Source: Defluviitalea raffinosedens (GTDB taxonomy: Bacteria > Bacillota > Clostridia > Lachnospirales > Defluviitaleaceae). Taken from it: 64,000 nt of DNA. The stretch is from the NCBI RefSeq assembly GCF_016908775.1, contig NZ_JAFBEP010000005.1:99704-163703 (forward strand), read 5' to 3'. Shown here piece after piece: positions 9,031 to 18,265 of this stretch (position 1 is the first letter of the stretch; each line of letters starts with the position of its first letter). Made by a program: the position numbers and the translations under genes. The notes under the pieces are model-generated. The model was not told where the DNA came from and made no database searches. It saw nothing but the letters and a program-made list of their open reading frames with translations.

Positions 9031-9291
9031 ATGAAAATCGTAATGAAAAATATTGATGTGATTGCATGGTTTGACCAGGCTAAAGGACTTCTCCCTATAA
9101 AGTTTCGATTAAATGAAGGCGATTCCGACCTCATCGTAAAAATCGATAAAATTTGTACCAAAAAAGAAGAAAAGCTGGCAGGCAATCCGATGATTTCTTA
9201 TACCTGCCAGAGCATTATTCACGGTACGCTTAAAATTTATGAAATTAAATATGAAATCAATACCTTAAAATGGTATTTGTATAAAATATAG
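9031..9291 (+). CDS. Small conserved protein co-transcribed with dinB
   Basis: An 86-aa protein 11 bp downstream of dinB, with AAGGTG before its ATG. It has no transmembrane segment or known catalytic motif. The C-terminal half, with CQSIIHGTLKIYEIKYEI and ending KWYLYKI, looks like a small family I recall beside DinB genes in other Clostridia; that is memory, not a search. The role is unknown. By analogy with the small YolD protein paired with UvrX in Bacillus it may assist the polymerase, but no sequence resemblance to YolD was noted. It shares the SOS promoter with dinB. Confidence 0.75.
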   Translation: MKIVMKNIDVIAWFDQAKGLLPIKFRLNEGDSDLIVKIDKICTKKEEKLAGNPMISYTCQSIIHGTLKIYEIKYEINTLKWYLYKI

Positions 9292-9313
9292 AAAGCTCCT
9301 GCGCTTTCTTTTT
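9291..9313 (+). terminator. Short hairpin terminator after the dinB unit
   Basis: GAAAGC (9291-9296) pairs with GCTTTC (9303-9308), followed by a T-run. The six-base-pair stem overlaps the stop region of the small gene and is only moderately strong. Confidence 0.5.
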
Positions 9314-9339
9314 ATTATGCAAAAAATTACTCACAAGAT

Positions 9340-9368
9340 TTGACACTTATTTCTAGATATGCTATGAT
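9340..9368 (+). promoter_or_regulatory. Strong promoter upstream of the FAD oxidoreductase leader
   Basis: A perfect TTGACA (9340-9345) and TATGAT (9363-9368) with a 17-bp spacer. Transcription should start near 9375, giving a leader of about 130 nt before the oxidoreductase ATG. Confidence 0.75.
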
Positions 9369-9431
9369 CATATATGAAGTTTAAATATCTAATTATGATA
9401 TATATTGGACAAAAGTAGATAGAAATAAGAC

Positions 9432-9468
9432 AAGCAATTGATATTCAATACAATTGCTTTTTTATTTT
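9432..9468 (+). terminator. Intrinsic terminator inside the oxidoreductase leader
   Basis: AAGCAATTG (9432-9440) pairs with CAATTGCTT (9451-9459) and runs into a T-rich tract, yet the oxidoreductase gene starts only about 40 bp later. It lies between the promoter at 9340-9368 and the gene, as expected for an attenuator. Alternatively, the promoter and terminator could define a small RNA of about 90 nt. No known riboswitch core was recognised. Confidence 0.6.
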
Positions 9469-9508
9469 GTAAGAATAATATTTCTCATTATACTTAGGAG
9501 GCGGAATT

Positions 9509-10792
9509 ATGGCCAAGATTGTCGTAATCGGCGGAGGCTGGTCTGGCTGCGCCGCTGCCATCATCGCTGTTAAAGCTGGTGCAGAAGTTACTTTACTTGA
9601 AAGAACGGACATGCTTCTTGGAACAGGACTTGTCGGAGGAATCATGCGAAACAACGGAAGATTTACTGCTGCGGAAGAAATGATTGCCATGGGTGGCGGA
9701 GACCTATTTAAGATATGTGATGAAAATGCACGCCATAAAAATATTCATTTTCCAGGACATGAGCATGCCACTCTCTATGATATTGCAGCTACCCACGGAG
9801 CAGTCTTAAACTACATAAAGGGGTTAGGCATAAAGATTGTTTTTCAAGCCAGAGTTACCCAAGTCTCTGTAGAAAATGAATCCATAATATCTGTTACCGA
9901 TGCCCAAGGGCGAACTTTCGAAGGCGACGCTTTTATCGATACAACGGGAACTGCAGGACCTATGAACAACTGTACAAAGTACGGAAATGGCTGTGCCATG
10001 TGCATCCTAAGATGTCCAAGTTTCGGAGGCAGAGTAAGTGTTGCAGGTCTTGCCGGTCTTAAAGAAATGGTCGGCAAAAAGCCTAATGGAAGTATAGGGG
10101 CTATGAGCGGTTCATGTAAATTGTATAAGGAATCCCTTTCTAAGGAAATTCAAAAAGAATTAAATACAAAAGGTGTTTGCATCGTACCTATCCCCGATGA
10201 ATTGATCGAAGACCATCTGGATGTTAAGGCATGTCAGCAATATGCCCTGGAAGAATTTAAGTCTAATATCATTTTATTGGATACAGGCCATGCAAAATTA
10301 ATGTCCCCTTACTTCACCCTGGAAAGATTAAGAAAAATACCTGGATTTGAAAATGCGAGATATGAAGATCCCTATGCCGGTGGGAAAGGCAATTCCATGC
10401 GATATTTCGATATGGCATACAGAGACAACCACCTTAAAGTAGAAGGGTTAAATAATCTGTTCTGCGGAGGAGAAAAAGCAGGGCTATTGGTAGGACACAC
10501 AGAAGCGATTGTGACTGGAACTCTGGCAGGACATAACAGCGTACGATGTGCTTTAGGTATGGACTTGCTGCAATTACCAGAAGATCTGGCGGTGGGAGAT
10601 GCTATTTCCTACGTTAAGAAAGCCATGGCAACTGAAGAAGGCATGGGTAAAAAATATACCTTCTCAGGCTCTGTATACTTTGAACGGATGAAAAAACTCG
10701 GTATGTATACAACCGATATCAGCGAAATAGAAAGCAAAGTAACTTCTTTGTCTCTAAAGGACGTATTTAACAAAAAGCTGGCGAAAGCATAA
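9509..10792 (+). CDS. FAD-dependent oxidoreductase, GidA/TrmFO-related
   Basis: A 427-aa flavoprotein of unknown substrate. The N-terminal dinucleotide fold is clear (VVIGGGWSGCAAAI at residues 5-18, then an acidic LLER strand end). A C-terminal FAD-binding block, LFCGGEKAGLLVGHTEAI, resembles the matching block of GidA/TrmFO-type proteins. A distinctive Cys-rich stretch, YGNGCAMCILRCPSFGGR (near 158-175), could bind metal or act in disulfide chemistry. AGGAGG precedes the ATG. It is followed 45 bp later by a broken membrane-transporter gene with its own AAGGAGGG, so the pair probably formed an operon for uptake and oxidation of one compound. That functional coupling is inferred. It is too divergent for a TrmFO call. 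Confidence 0.75.
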   Translation: MAKIVVIGGGWSGCAAAIIAVKAGAEVTLLERTDMLLGTGLVGGIMRNNGRFTAAEEMIAMGGGDLFKICDENARHKNIHFPGHEHATLYDIAATHGAVLNYIKGLGIKIVFQARVTQVSVENESIISVTDAQGRTFEGDAFIDTTGTAGPMNNCTKYGNGCAMCILRCPSFGGRVSVAGLAGLKEMVGKKPNGSIGAMSGSCKLYKESLSKEIQKELNTKGVCIVPIPDELIEDHLDVKACQQYALEEFKSNIILLDTGHAKLMSPYFTLERLRKIPGFENARYEDPYAGGKGNSMRYFDMAYRDNHLKVEGLNNLFCGGEKAGLLVGHTEAIVTGTLAGHNSVRCALGMDLLQLPEDLAVGDAISYVKKAMATEEGMGKKYTFSGSVYFERMKKLGMYTTDISEIESKVTSLSLKDVFNKKLAKA

Positions 10793-10837
10793 AATATTTG
10801 TAGATAGAATTTTTAATCTCCCCAAGGAGGGTTTCAT

Positions 10838-12210
10838 ATGGTAACCTTAACCCCTTTACATTACGTATATTTTTTCATTGTACTTCTGGTAATCATAACC
10901 ATGGCTTTTAAAAAAGACACCGTTCTGCCCTGCATCCTTGGAATATTTCTAGTGGGCTTTATGTATTCCGGCAGTTTGGTAAAAGGCATTCAAGTTGTGT
11001 ATAATTCATTAATCACTGCCGGTAATGAGTTTTGGAGCATTATCCTCGTCATATCTTTAGTAGTAGCCATGTCCCATGCCTTAAGAGATATTGGCGCAGA
11101 CGAACTGATGATGGTGCCTATTAAGAAACTTATGATTAATCCAAGTATCACTTTTTTGCCCTTGGATTTGTCATGCTCTTCTTTTCCTGGTTTATCTGGC
11201 CTTCTCCTGCGGTGGCACTGGTAGGCGCCATTATGCTTCCTGCCGCCCTAAAAGCCGGGCTCCCTCCCATTTGGGCTGCGGTAGCTATGAATATTTTCGG
11301 CCATGGGGTCGGTCTATCTGGCGATTACTTTATTCAGGGCGCTCCCGCCATTACGGCTAAAGCAGCAAATATCGATAATCCTCTCACGTTGATTCAAGCC
11401 AGCTTTCCTCTTTGGCTGGTTATGAGTATTGTTACTGTCGGATGCAGTTTCTTTATGATGAAAAAAGATCTTAAGAACTACGCCCCAAAAGCAAACAGCC
11501 CTGCAAAAGCACAATCAGCCGAAGCTTCAAAACCTACCATCGGCGTATATTTTGTCTCCATACTTACTCCACTGGCTTTTCTTTTGGATATTTATATCAT
11601 GTACAAATATAAGCTAAAAGGCGGAGATGCAACGGCATTGGTAGGAGGAACCACCGTACTGATTATGGTCTTTGCTTCCATTATCAAGCATAATTTTGTT
11701 AATTCCTTTGAAAAGATCACGGATTATATCAGGGAAGGTTTTATGTTTGGTATAAAAATCTTCGCTCCGGTCATCATCATAGGTGCATTTTTCTTTTTAG
11801 GCAGTGAATAAAATGCCAAAATCATCCTTGGGCCTGATGCCACCGGATTGCTGTCCGATGTAGGACTTTACTTGTCGGATAAAATTGCCCTGTCAAAATT
11901 CTCTGTAGCCTTTGTTCAAATTGTTGTAGGCATTATAACCGGCCTTGATGGTTCAGGATTTTCCGGACTTCCTTTACTCGGCTCTTTGGCACAAACCTTT
12001 TCTGTTGCAATGGATATAAATAAAGAAGTTCTCGCTGCCTTAGGTCAGATCAGCACCATTTGGGTAGGAGGAGGAACGATTATTCCTTGGGGAATCATAC
12101 CCGTAGCGGCCATATGTAATGTGGAACCCCTGGAACTGGCCAGGAAAAATCTTCCACCCGTAGTCATAGGATTTATAGCAACTTTTATTACGGCATTATT
12201 TTTCTTGTGA
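10838..12210 (+). pseudogene. Broken multi-pass membrane transporter (one frameshift, one stop)
   Basis: Three consecutive reading-frame pieces (10838-11224, then 11173-11811 and 11848-12210) together encode one hydrophobic protein of about 456 aa. The first break is at the T6 run 11152-11157: restoring one T joins ...NPSITF to FALGFVMLFFSWF. The second is an in-frame TAA at 11809-11811 between ...FFFLGSE and NAKIILGPDATG; the frame is unchanged on both sides. About ten to twelve membrane segments are visible, plus a glycine-rich IWVGGGTIIPWGI loop near the end. The architecture suggests an ion-coupled organic-acid transporter, but I cannot name the family. AAGGAGGG precedes the ATG, and a terminator follows. 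A sequencing error could explain the homopolymer lesion but less easily the stop. Confidence 0.75.
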
Positions 12211-12230
12211 TTCTTTCCAAATTAAAATCA

Positions 12231-12272
12231 AAAGCCGCAAACAATGTTATTTACAGTGTTTACGGCTTTTTC
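12231..12272 (+). terminator. Terminator after the broken transporter gene
   Basis: A 13-position stem with one mismatch (12231-12243 with 12257-12269) ends in a T-run. It closes the oxidoreductase/transporter unit. Confidence 0.8.
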
Positions 12273-12406
12273 TATATATCAATCTTTCTTTAAGAAATGT
12301 TTATTAAAATGATTTTATACTTTTTATGTTTTATATTTAATGCTTCAAAATATTTTCCCTGAAAATATCCATATCTCGTTTGATACCATCTAATTTCGCA
12401 ACTTTA

Positions 12407-13399
12407 TTATTTAAATCCTAAAAGATCCAGTAGCTTCTTTTCAACATATCTGTTTTTCCCTTCATAAGGCAAATCATGTATATAAATAGCAGGATTAAAG
12501 TTTAATTCAATGATGCTGTGATTGTCTTGGCTGGGTTTCTCATAGATATCCTTAATAATCATATCCACTCCGCAAATTTTTGCTCCAACTGCTTTGGATG
12601 CCCCAACTGCAATATCTTTATACTCCTGTATGATTTCATCTGTAAAGTCAATGCTTTCTCCTCCAGTACTGATATTGGAGTTTTCCCGCAAGAAAACTGT
12701 TTCTCCTTCTTTTGGGATATCCTTAATCGTTCTCCCCTGAGAACTTAAAAAATCCATTTCAACTTTTCCAAGATTGATTTTCTCAAAAGGCGTAAGATGT
12801 CCTTCCCCTCTTAGGGGATTTTTATTTTTCTCTTCTACTAATTCTTCTATGGTATGGATACCGTCTCCTTTTACATTGGCAGGTATGCGGTGCAGTATTC
12901 CTGCTACTTCGTCTCCTAACACTAAGAAACGGTATTCTTTACCTGATATATATTCTTCAATTAATACTGTATCGTCATGCTCTAAAGCCAATTCTACTCC
13001 TTTAATATATTGCTCCTTAGAATAATGTTCTAAAAGAATGGTAATCCCTATGCCGAAGTTGGTATTCTTAGGTTTAATCACAACACCTTTATCACAAAAA
13101 TCTTTCCAATGAATTTCTGCTTCCTCTTTGCTCTTTACTACGGTACCCTTTGGCACATTAAATCCATTTTCCCCTAATATTATTTTAGTAACCAGTTTGT
13201 TTTCCATAATCAGGGGAGCAATATAGCTGTCTAATGATGTCTTCGTAGCTTGTTTAATATATTCGACCTTGTCCCCTTTCTTTAACCGAATAAAATTCTC
13301 TCCGGCATCCAGGATATCTACCTGGATGTTCCTGTTTTGGGCTTCTTTTATAAGAATTACCGTAGAAAGTTCCAGTTTTTCATTGCTTATATCAGACAT
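12407..13399 (-). CDS. ATP-grasp ligase, glutathione-synthetase half of a split GshF-type system
   Basis: A 330-aa ATP-grasp enzyme, probably joining glycine to gamma-glutamylcysteine to make glutathione. ATP-grasp features are visible: VVIKPKNTNFGIGI, then VLIEEYISGKEYRFLVLGDEV, and the metal-site tail IIELNFNPAIYIH. It matches the ATP-grasp half of bifunctional GshF and cyanophycin-synthetase-like proteins better than the proteobacterial GshB. It starts 12 bp after the stop of the gamma-glutamylcysteine ligase gene, with GAGGG before the ATG, so the two are translated from one message. The product could be glutathione or a related thiol; the role is strongly suggested by the neighbour. Confidence 0.85.
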   Translation of the reverse strand: MSDISNEKLELSTVILIKEAQNRNIQVDILDAGENFIRLKKGDKVEYIKQATKTSLDSYIAPLIMENKLVTKIILGENGFNVPKGTVVKSKEEAEIHWKDFCDKGVVIKPKNTNFGIGITILLEHYSKEQYIKGVELALEHDDTVLIEEYISGKEYRFLVLGDEVAGILHRIPANVKGDGIHTIEELVEEKNKNPLRGEGHLTPFEKINLGKVEMDFLSSQGRTIKDIPKEGETVFLRENSNISTGGESIDFTDEIIQEYKDIAVGASKAVGAKICGVDMIIKDIYEKPSQDNHSIIELNFNPAIYIHDLPYEGKNRYVEKKLLDLLGFK

Positions 13400-13411
13400 A
13401 ATATCTCCCTC

Positions 13412-14815
13412 TTACATCGTTATTTTATTCTGAATTGCTCTTGCCATACCAAATTTGAGGTAATCTCCTTCATATTCCTTAATACCTTCACAGATTTTTG
13501 AAGAAGGAAGTTTGGAAATATCCTTTATTTTTTCATATTCATGATGAATAACCGTTTCATATTTTTGATTACAACCCGCTTTATCCATATAAATGGCAAT
13601 GATTTTAAGTTTTTCAAAAATTACTTCTGCCCAGTCTTGCAGAGTAATTCTGTGATTCTCGTAATCCTTCAGGATTAAATTTTTTTTCCTTCCATAAAGA
13701 GCCACTGCCTGATGATTTCTATCCGCTTTTTCTAATATTTCCTCTGAAAGAAATTCACTGCTTTCAAAAAGGCAATACAACATAAATATTTGCATAAAGT
13801 ATAATTGTTCCATGGAAATCCCTGCACTGTCAAAAGGATTAATATCTAAAATCCGAACTTCCATATATTTTACTCCTCTTTTTTCAAGAGCCATAATTTG
13901 AGTTTCTCCGTTTTGAGGGCTTTGTTTAAATCTCACAAAGGAATACAATTCCCCTTCATCCTGTAAAATATGATCATTGAGTTGGACTTGCTCATCTCCT
14001 CTGTAAATCCCCAGCTTCGCAAACTCTTCGCATTTTGTAGTCAACAGCCTTCTTACATCTTCAGTATACTGTGCCAATGTATTATAAGTTACCAAATTGC
14101 CCTTCTGAAATGTATTGCCATAGCCAAATGGACTAACTCTTAAAGAAGTTGCAGCTTCCAGATCTATATCTGGTATCGGTTTGTAGCTGGAGTGAAAAAC
14201 AGGAGAGGCTCCAAAAAGATAAATCAATAACCATCGGTATTTAAGGAAATTTCTTGCTACAGCAAAATAGATTTCATCTGTAAATTCCCTCTTAGTTCTA
14301 TTTTGACCATAGTGGTGAAATAAATAATCCATAATTGCTTCTCCAAAAGCAAAATTGTAATGGAGGCCACAAATCATTTGCATCTTTTTTCCGTATCGTA
14401 AAGCTAAACCTTTTCTATAAATGGTTCTTTTTCTTCCTTCTGTAGAAGCATTAAACTTTGCGATGGGAATATCTTCTTCCTCCGGCAGTCTTGGTGGCAT
14501 ACTCATAGGCCATAAATATTCATTCTCAAGGGCTTTTTCCACCTCAAGGTGCAATGCTTTTAAAGCTTGGTAAGTTTCCTCGACATCCGGATAAGGATTT
14601 GTAATCAGCTCTATTTGACTTTCAGAAAAATCTGTAGTGATATTAGGATTTTCCAGTTTATCTCCTAAGACCTTGGGATGTGCGGTTAAAGCAAGGTCTC
14701 CTGTTAAGAGAACTCTTGGAGATTCTCTTTCAATTCCCCAAGTCCCATCAAGCAGAAGTCTGGCGTTATTGTCATCTCTAAATAAATTCAATAACTCTGT
14801 GAAATGCCAGTTCAT
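13412..14815 (-). CDS. gshA: Glutamate--cysteine ligase
   Basis: This enzyme catalyses the ATP-dependent formation of gamma-glutamylcysteine, the first step of glutathione synthesis. It is a 467-aa protein of the gamma-proteobacterial GshA class, as also found in the N-terminal half of Firmicute GshF. Seen motifs include WGIERESPRVL, with the Glu-rich substrate loop, then TTDFSESQIELITNP and YMEVRILDINPFDSAGI. An AGAGGA site precedes the ATG. The downstream ATP-grasp gene completes the pathway. In most Firmicutes these two activities are one fused polypeptide, so the split form is notable. Confidence 0.93.
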   Translation of the reverse strand: MNWHFTELLNLFRDDNNARLLLDGTWGIERESPRVLLTGDLALTAHPKVLGDKLENPNITTDFSESQIELITNPYPDVEETYQALKALHLEVEKALENEYLWPMSMPPRLPEEEDIPIAKFNASTEGRKRTIYRKGLALRYGKKMQMICGLHYNFAFGEAIMDYLFHHYGQNRTKREFTDEIYFAVARNFLKYRWLLIYLFGASPVFHSSYKPIPDIDLEAATSLRVSPFGYGNTFQKGNLVTYNTLAQYTEDVRRLLTTKCEEFAKLGIYRGDEQVQLNDHILQDEGELYSFVRFKQSPQNGETQIMALEKRGVKYMEVRILDINPFDSAGISMEQLYFMQIFMLYCLFESSEFLSEEILEKADRNHQAVALYGRKKNLILKDYENHRITLQDWAEVIFEKLKIIAIYMDKAGCNQKYETVIHHEYEKIKDISKLPSSKICEGIKEYEGDYLKFGMARAIQNKITM

Positions 14816-15143
14816 AGATTTCCTCTTCTCAAGTATCTTTTACACTTATTATATATAAATCCCTGACACTCTTCAAAGAAATATTTATGCTAAAAAACAG
14901 GCTTAAAATATAATCCTTCCCTCTACAAATTAATAACTGCTTAATTTTTACATGCGATAAAATAAATCGTAATTTTTGTCAATTGTTGTTGAAAAATGTT
15001 TAACAAAGTAGTATCATAGAACTATACCAATAGTAATTATTTCCTAGTACTATATATCGAATTTGTACAGTTTCTTCTAAATAATATCTCTTATAAGAAC
15101 ATTGATATTTTTATATAATAAATTTTTATAAGGAGGTATATCC
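14816..15143. other. 328-bp divergent intergenic region
   Basis: No gene is seen. It must hold the gshA promoter (minus) and the promoter of the c-di-GMP gene (plus). For the latter, TTATAA (15091-15096) and TATAAT (15114-15119) with 17 bp between them is a weak candidate, followed by a strong AAGGAGGT before the ATG at 15144. No riboswitch core was recognised. Confidence 0.4.
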
Positions 15144-15361
15144 ATGAATATCTTAAATGGAAAGCCTTTTAAAAAAATAAGAAAGAAGAAGCTTCAGACT
15201 ATCTCAAAAAAGAGCTTGAAAAGAGATTCAATGAATTGACTGAGAAATTCGAAATAAGCCTTTCTGAATTGCAAGAACATATGATGCATGGTCAAAACTT
15301 AGGAGAAATGGGCAGTTGAACCTATGATATTCAAAGCAAAGAAATTTTTAGAACAGAAAAA
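15144..15361 (+). pseudogene. Disrupted 5' end of the PAS-GGDEF-EAL-PilZ gene
   Basis: An ideal start (AAGGAGGT, then ATG at 15144) opens a frame that dies after 31 codons. Shifting by one base at the A7 run 15171-15177 gives a helical segment containing SDYLKKELEKRFNELTEKF, in frame with the downstream gene. That frame is then cut by TGA at 15317-15319 in the sequence MGS-stop-TYDIQ. The second PAS of the same protein reads GIGSWKYDI at the matching place, so the stop has replaced a conserved Trp codon (TGG to TGA). This stretch is therefore the missing N-terminus, separated from the body by two lesions. Sequencing error is possible for the A-run. Confidence 0.8.
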
Positions 15362-18154
15362 GTGTATCATCTTTTAGAGTGCAGCCAACAATCCTTAGGA
15401 AATAACCTGGAAGAATTTTATGCACATGTACATCCAGATGACTTGGAGATGGTAAAAAATGCATATAATAAAATGTTAGAAGGTATTGAATACGATATTC
15501 AATACCGAATCATTACTGACAAAGGAACTGAAAAGTACATTCATGAAAAAACCAGCGCCTTATATGATATAGATAACAAGCCCATTAAAGTATTTGGAAT
15601 TATGCAAGATATTACAGAACAAAAACAAATAGAAAAACATCTGAAAGAAATAAGTGAACATATGAATCAGGCACAAATGCTCTCCGGAATTGGAAGCTGG
15701 AAATATGATATTTTAGAAGAAAAATTCTGGGGTTCTCCTGAAATGTTTAATATTTATGGCAGCAAACTAGAAAATAACGATGGCGATTATACAAATTTAC
15801 TTAAATTAATACATCCTGACGACCAACCCAAAGTTCAAGAAGCGATTAATACATATCTGGCAGGAAAACCTTATGAAATGGAATGTCGTATTTTATTAAA
15901 CGACGGCTCTCTAAAATACATTATTGCAAAAGGACTTCCAACAGTAGATCAAGATGGACAAGTTATAAGTATTCTAGGAACAATACAAGACATTACAGAA
16001 CAAAAAAGATTACAGCAAGAAATCGAAAAAATTCAAAAAAGATTTCAAATTCTTGTACAAGAATCGAATGATGTTTTTGAAATAATTGCTCCTGATGGAA
16101 CAATAAAATATGTAAGCGAAGCATCTGAAAAAATTATCGGATACAAACCGGAAGATAGAATAGGCAAAAATATATATGATTTCTATGAGGGCGTTCAATT
16201 AGATAGAGTAAAAAGTATGGTCAAAGCTGCAATAGAATATCCTGATAAAGTCGTTCATGGCAATATTCTTTTTAACAATATTTATCTGGACGTCCATCTG
16301 AAAAATTTAATACATGAACCTGTCATAGAAGGAATTGTAGTCAATTTTAGGGATATTACAAATAGAATAAAAATGGAACAAAAAATGGCTTATATCTCTA
16401 CCCATGACACTTTAACAGGTCTTCCGAATCAAACTTATTTAAAAAAACAATTAAGAAATGAATGTCAATTAAGTAATTCGAAAAGAAGTAACTTTGCTCT
16501 TATGATGCTAGATATTGATGGGCTAAAAAATATCAATTATTCTTTAGGATACGAAACAGGAAACAAACTGATTATGGCAATTGTTGATAGATTGAAGAAT
16601 TTTTCATATCAAGAAATATTTATTAGCCGATATTCAGATAGTACTTTTGGGATTATTGTAAAAGGTCAGGAAACTTCTGAGGAATATGCACATATTGCCC
16701 GACAACTCATTGAATTATTAAAAAAGCCTTATAAGATAGGAAAATATGAATTAGATATCACCGTCAATATAGGAATCTGCATGTACCCAACGGATGCACG
16801 AAATGTGGATTCTCTTAGCAAAAATGCAAAGATCGCTTTATTCAGAGGAAGAAAAGAAGGTAAAAATAGATTTAAATTTTATAATTCTGATTTAGGCATC
16901 CAGAATTATAAAAATTATATCATGCGAACACATTTATATCATGCAATAGAAAAAAATGAAATGAAAGTTTATTATCAACCTATAGTTAATTTAAAAGACA
17001 ATAAAATATTAGCAGCTGAAGCATTGATTCGCTGGGAACACCCTATGTGGGGAATGATATTGCTGGATGAATTTATGCCTTTAGCGGAAGAAACTGGATT
17101 AATCATTGATATTGGAAAATGGATGTTAAGACAAGTTTGTTATAATTATAGCCAATGGCTCCAAAAAGGATTCCCTAACATAAAAGTATGTATTCACTTT
17201 TCTAGTGTCCAGTTTATGGAAAATAATTTTGAAGATAATATTCTGGATATTATTAAAGAATTTAATTTAAATCCGGACTTTCTTATCATGGAAATTACCG
17301 AAAGTATTATCATGGAGAAAAAAGGAAGGTTCTTACGTGCTATTAAAAAGCTTCAATCCGCTGGAATACAGTTGGCAATTGACGATTTTGGAAAAAGTTT
17401 TTCCACTCTTGCTCATTTACACACTATGAATATTGATATTATAAAAATTGACAATTTCTTTATACAAAATTGTATGGCGGATCCAAAGTGTAATATCATT
17501 CTCAGCGCCATCATTGATACCGCTAAAAAACTTAAACTCAGAGTTGTTTCTGAAGGTATTGAAACATGGGAACAGTTATATTACTTGCGGGAATTAAATT
17601 GTTATGCAGGACAAGGTTCCTTATATGCCGGTCCTGTTCCATTAAAAGAATTCGAAAAAATGTTAGCTACAGGAAAATGCAAACCTGTTGTCGTTAATAA
17701 TACGCCTCTAATATCTCGGGAAGAAAGACGAAAATACTTTAGAATTCAATTTTATCAGCTACTAGAAGCAAGTATAACCATTAAAGAGATACAAGGAAAA
17801 AAAGTAAATGTAGGAGATACCAAAGTATTGGTAAAAAATATTGGCCCAGGAGGACTATGCTTTCTTTCCAACATCAAAATGCCTATCAAGAAACATTTTA
17901 TTATACAATGCTCGACTCAATTGATAGGAGAAGAAATCCAGGTATGTGGCCACCTTGTTTGGGCGGAAGAACTTGAGCCTAATATATATGAATATGGCGT
18001 TGAATTTATTATCGATGAAAATGAAAGAGGCAATTTGATCAAAATTTTAAATCAAGTACAAATCAAAATGAAAAAAGATTTATTGTTTGCTGAAGGAAAC
18101 TTCACACCATATTCTGCAAAAAAATATTTTGCTACAGAAATTGTCAACTTATAA
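15362..18154 (+). CDS. PAS-GGDEF-EAL-PilZ cyclic-di-GMP signalling protein (N-terminally disrupted)
   Basis: The remaining open frame encodes 930 aa, beginning inside the first PAS domain at a GTG without a ribosome binding site. Order: PAS/PAC at about 1-90, 105-215 and 220-340, degenerate GGDEF (345-505), EAL phosphodiesterase (515-765) and a C-terminal PilZ c-di-GMP receptor (790-905, with RREERRKYFRI and VKNIGPGGL). The GGDEF signature reads SDSTF, so cyclase activity is lost. EAL keeps EALIRW, DDFG, KID and SEGIET, but the usual Asn in the VNISA segment is His (CIHFSS), which may weaken metal binding. Coupling EAL to PilZ suggests a self-sensing phosphodiesterase. With its start missing it may be a pseudogene. 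Confidence 0.82.
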   Translation: MYHLLECSQQSLGNNLEEFYAHVHPDDLEMVKNAYNKMLEGIEYDIQYRIITDKGTEKYIHEKTSALYDIDNKPIKVFGIMQDITEQKQIEKHLKEISEHMNQAQMLSGIGSWKYDILEEKFWGSPEMFNIYGSKLENNDGDYTNLLKLIHPDDQPKVQEAINTYLAGKPYEMECRILLNDGSLKYIIAKGLPTVDQDGQVISILGTIQDITEQKRLQQEIEKIQKRFQILVQESNDVFEIIAPDGTIKYVSEASEKIIGYKPEDRIGKNIYDFYEGVQLDRVKSMVKAAIEYPDKVVHGNILFNNIYLDVHLKNLIHEPVIEGIVVNFRDITNRIKMEQKMAYISTHDTLTGLPNQTYLKKQLRNECQLSNSKRSNFALMMLDIDGLKNINYSLGYETGNKLIMAIVDRLKNFSYQEIFISRYSDSTFGIIVKGQETSEEYAHIARQLIELLKKPYKIGKYELDITVNIGICMYPTDARNVDSLSKNAKIALFRGRKEGKNRFKFYNSDLGIQNYKNYIMRTHLYHAIEKNEMKVYYQPIVNLKDNKILAAEALIRWEHPMWGMILLDEFMPLAEETGLIIDIGKWMLRQVCYNYSQWLQKGFPNIKVCIHFSSVQFMENNFEDNILDIIKEFNLNPDFLIMEITESIIMEKKGRFLRAIKKLQSAGIQLAIDDFGKSFSTLAHLHTMNIDIIKIDNFFIQNCMADPKCNIILSAIIDTAKKLKLRVVSEGIETWEQLYYLRELNCYAGQGSLYAGPVPLKEFEKMLATGKCKPVVVNNTPLISREERRKYFRIQFYQLLEASITIKEIQGKKVNVGDTKVLVKNIGPGGLCFLSNIKMPIKKHFIIQCSTQLIGEEIQVCGHLVWAEELEPNIYEYGVEFIIDENERGNLIKILNQVQIKMKKDLLFAEGNFTPYSAKKYFATEIVNL

Positions 18155-18171
18155 TGCCAAGTATGAATAGT

Positions 18172-18222
18172 ATAAATGCTGTGATATATGAATCAATCAT
18201 ATATCACAGCATTTATGTTTTT
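18172..18222 (+). terminator. Strong terminator after the PAS-GGDEF-EAL-PilZ gene
   Basis: A perfect 20-bp stem (18172-18191 with 18197-18216) with a 5-base loop and a T-tail. It lies between convergent genes and may serve both. Confidence 0.9.
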
Positions 18223-18265
18223 ATACTAAATATATCCTTAACCACCTTAATAACTTTTAAATGAA

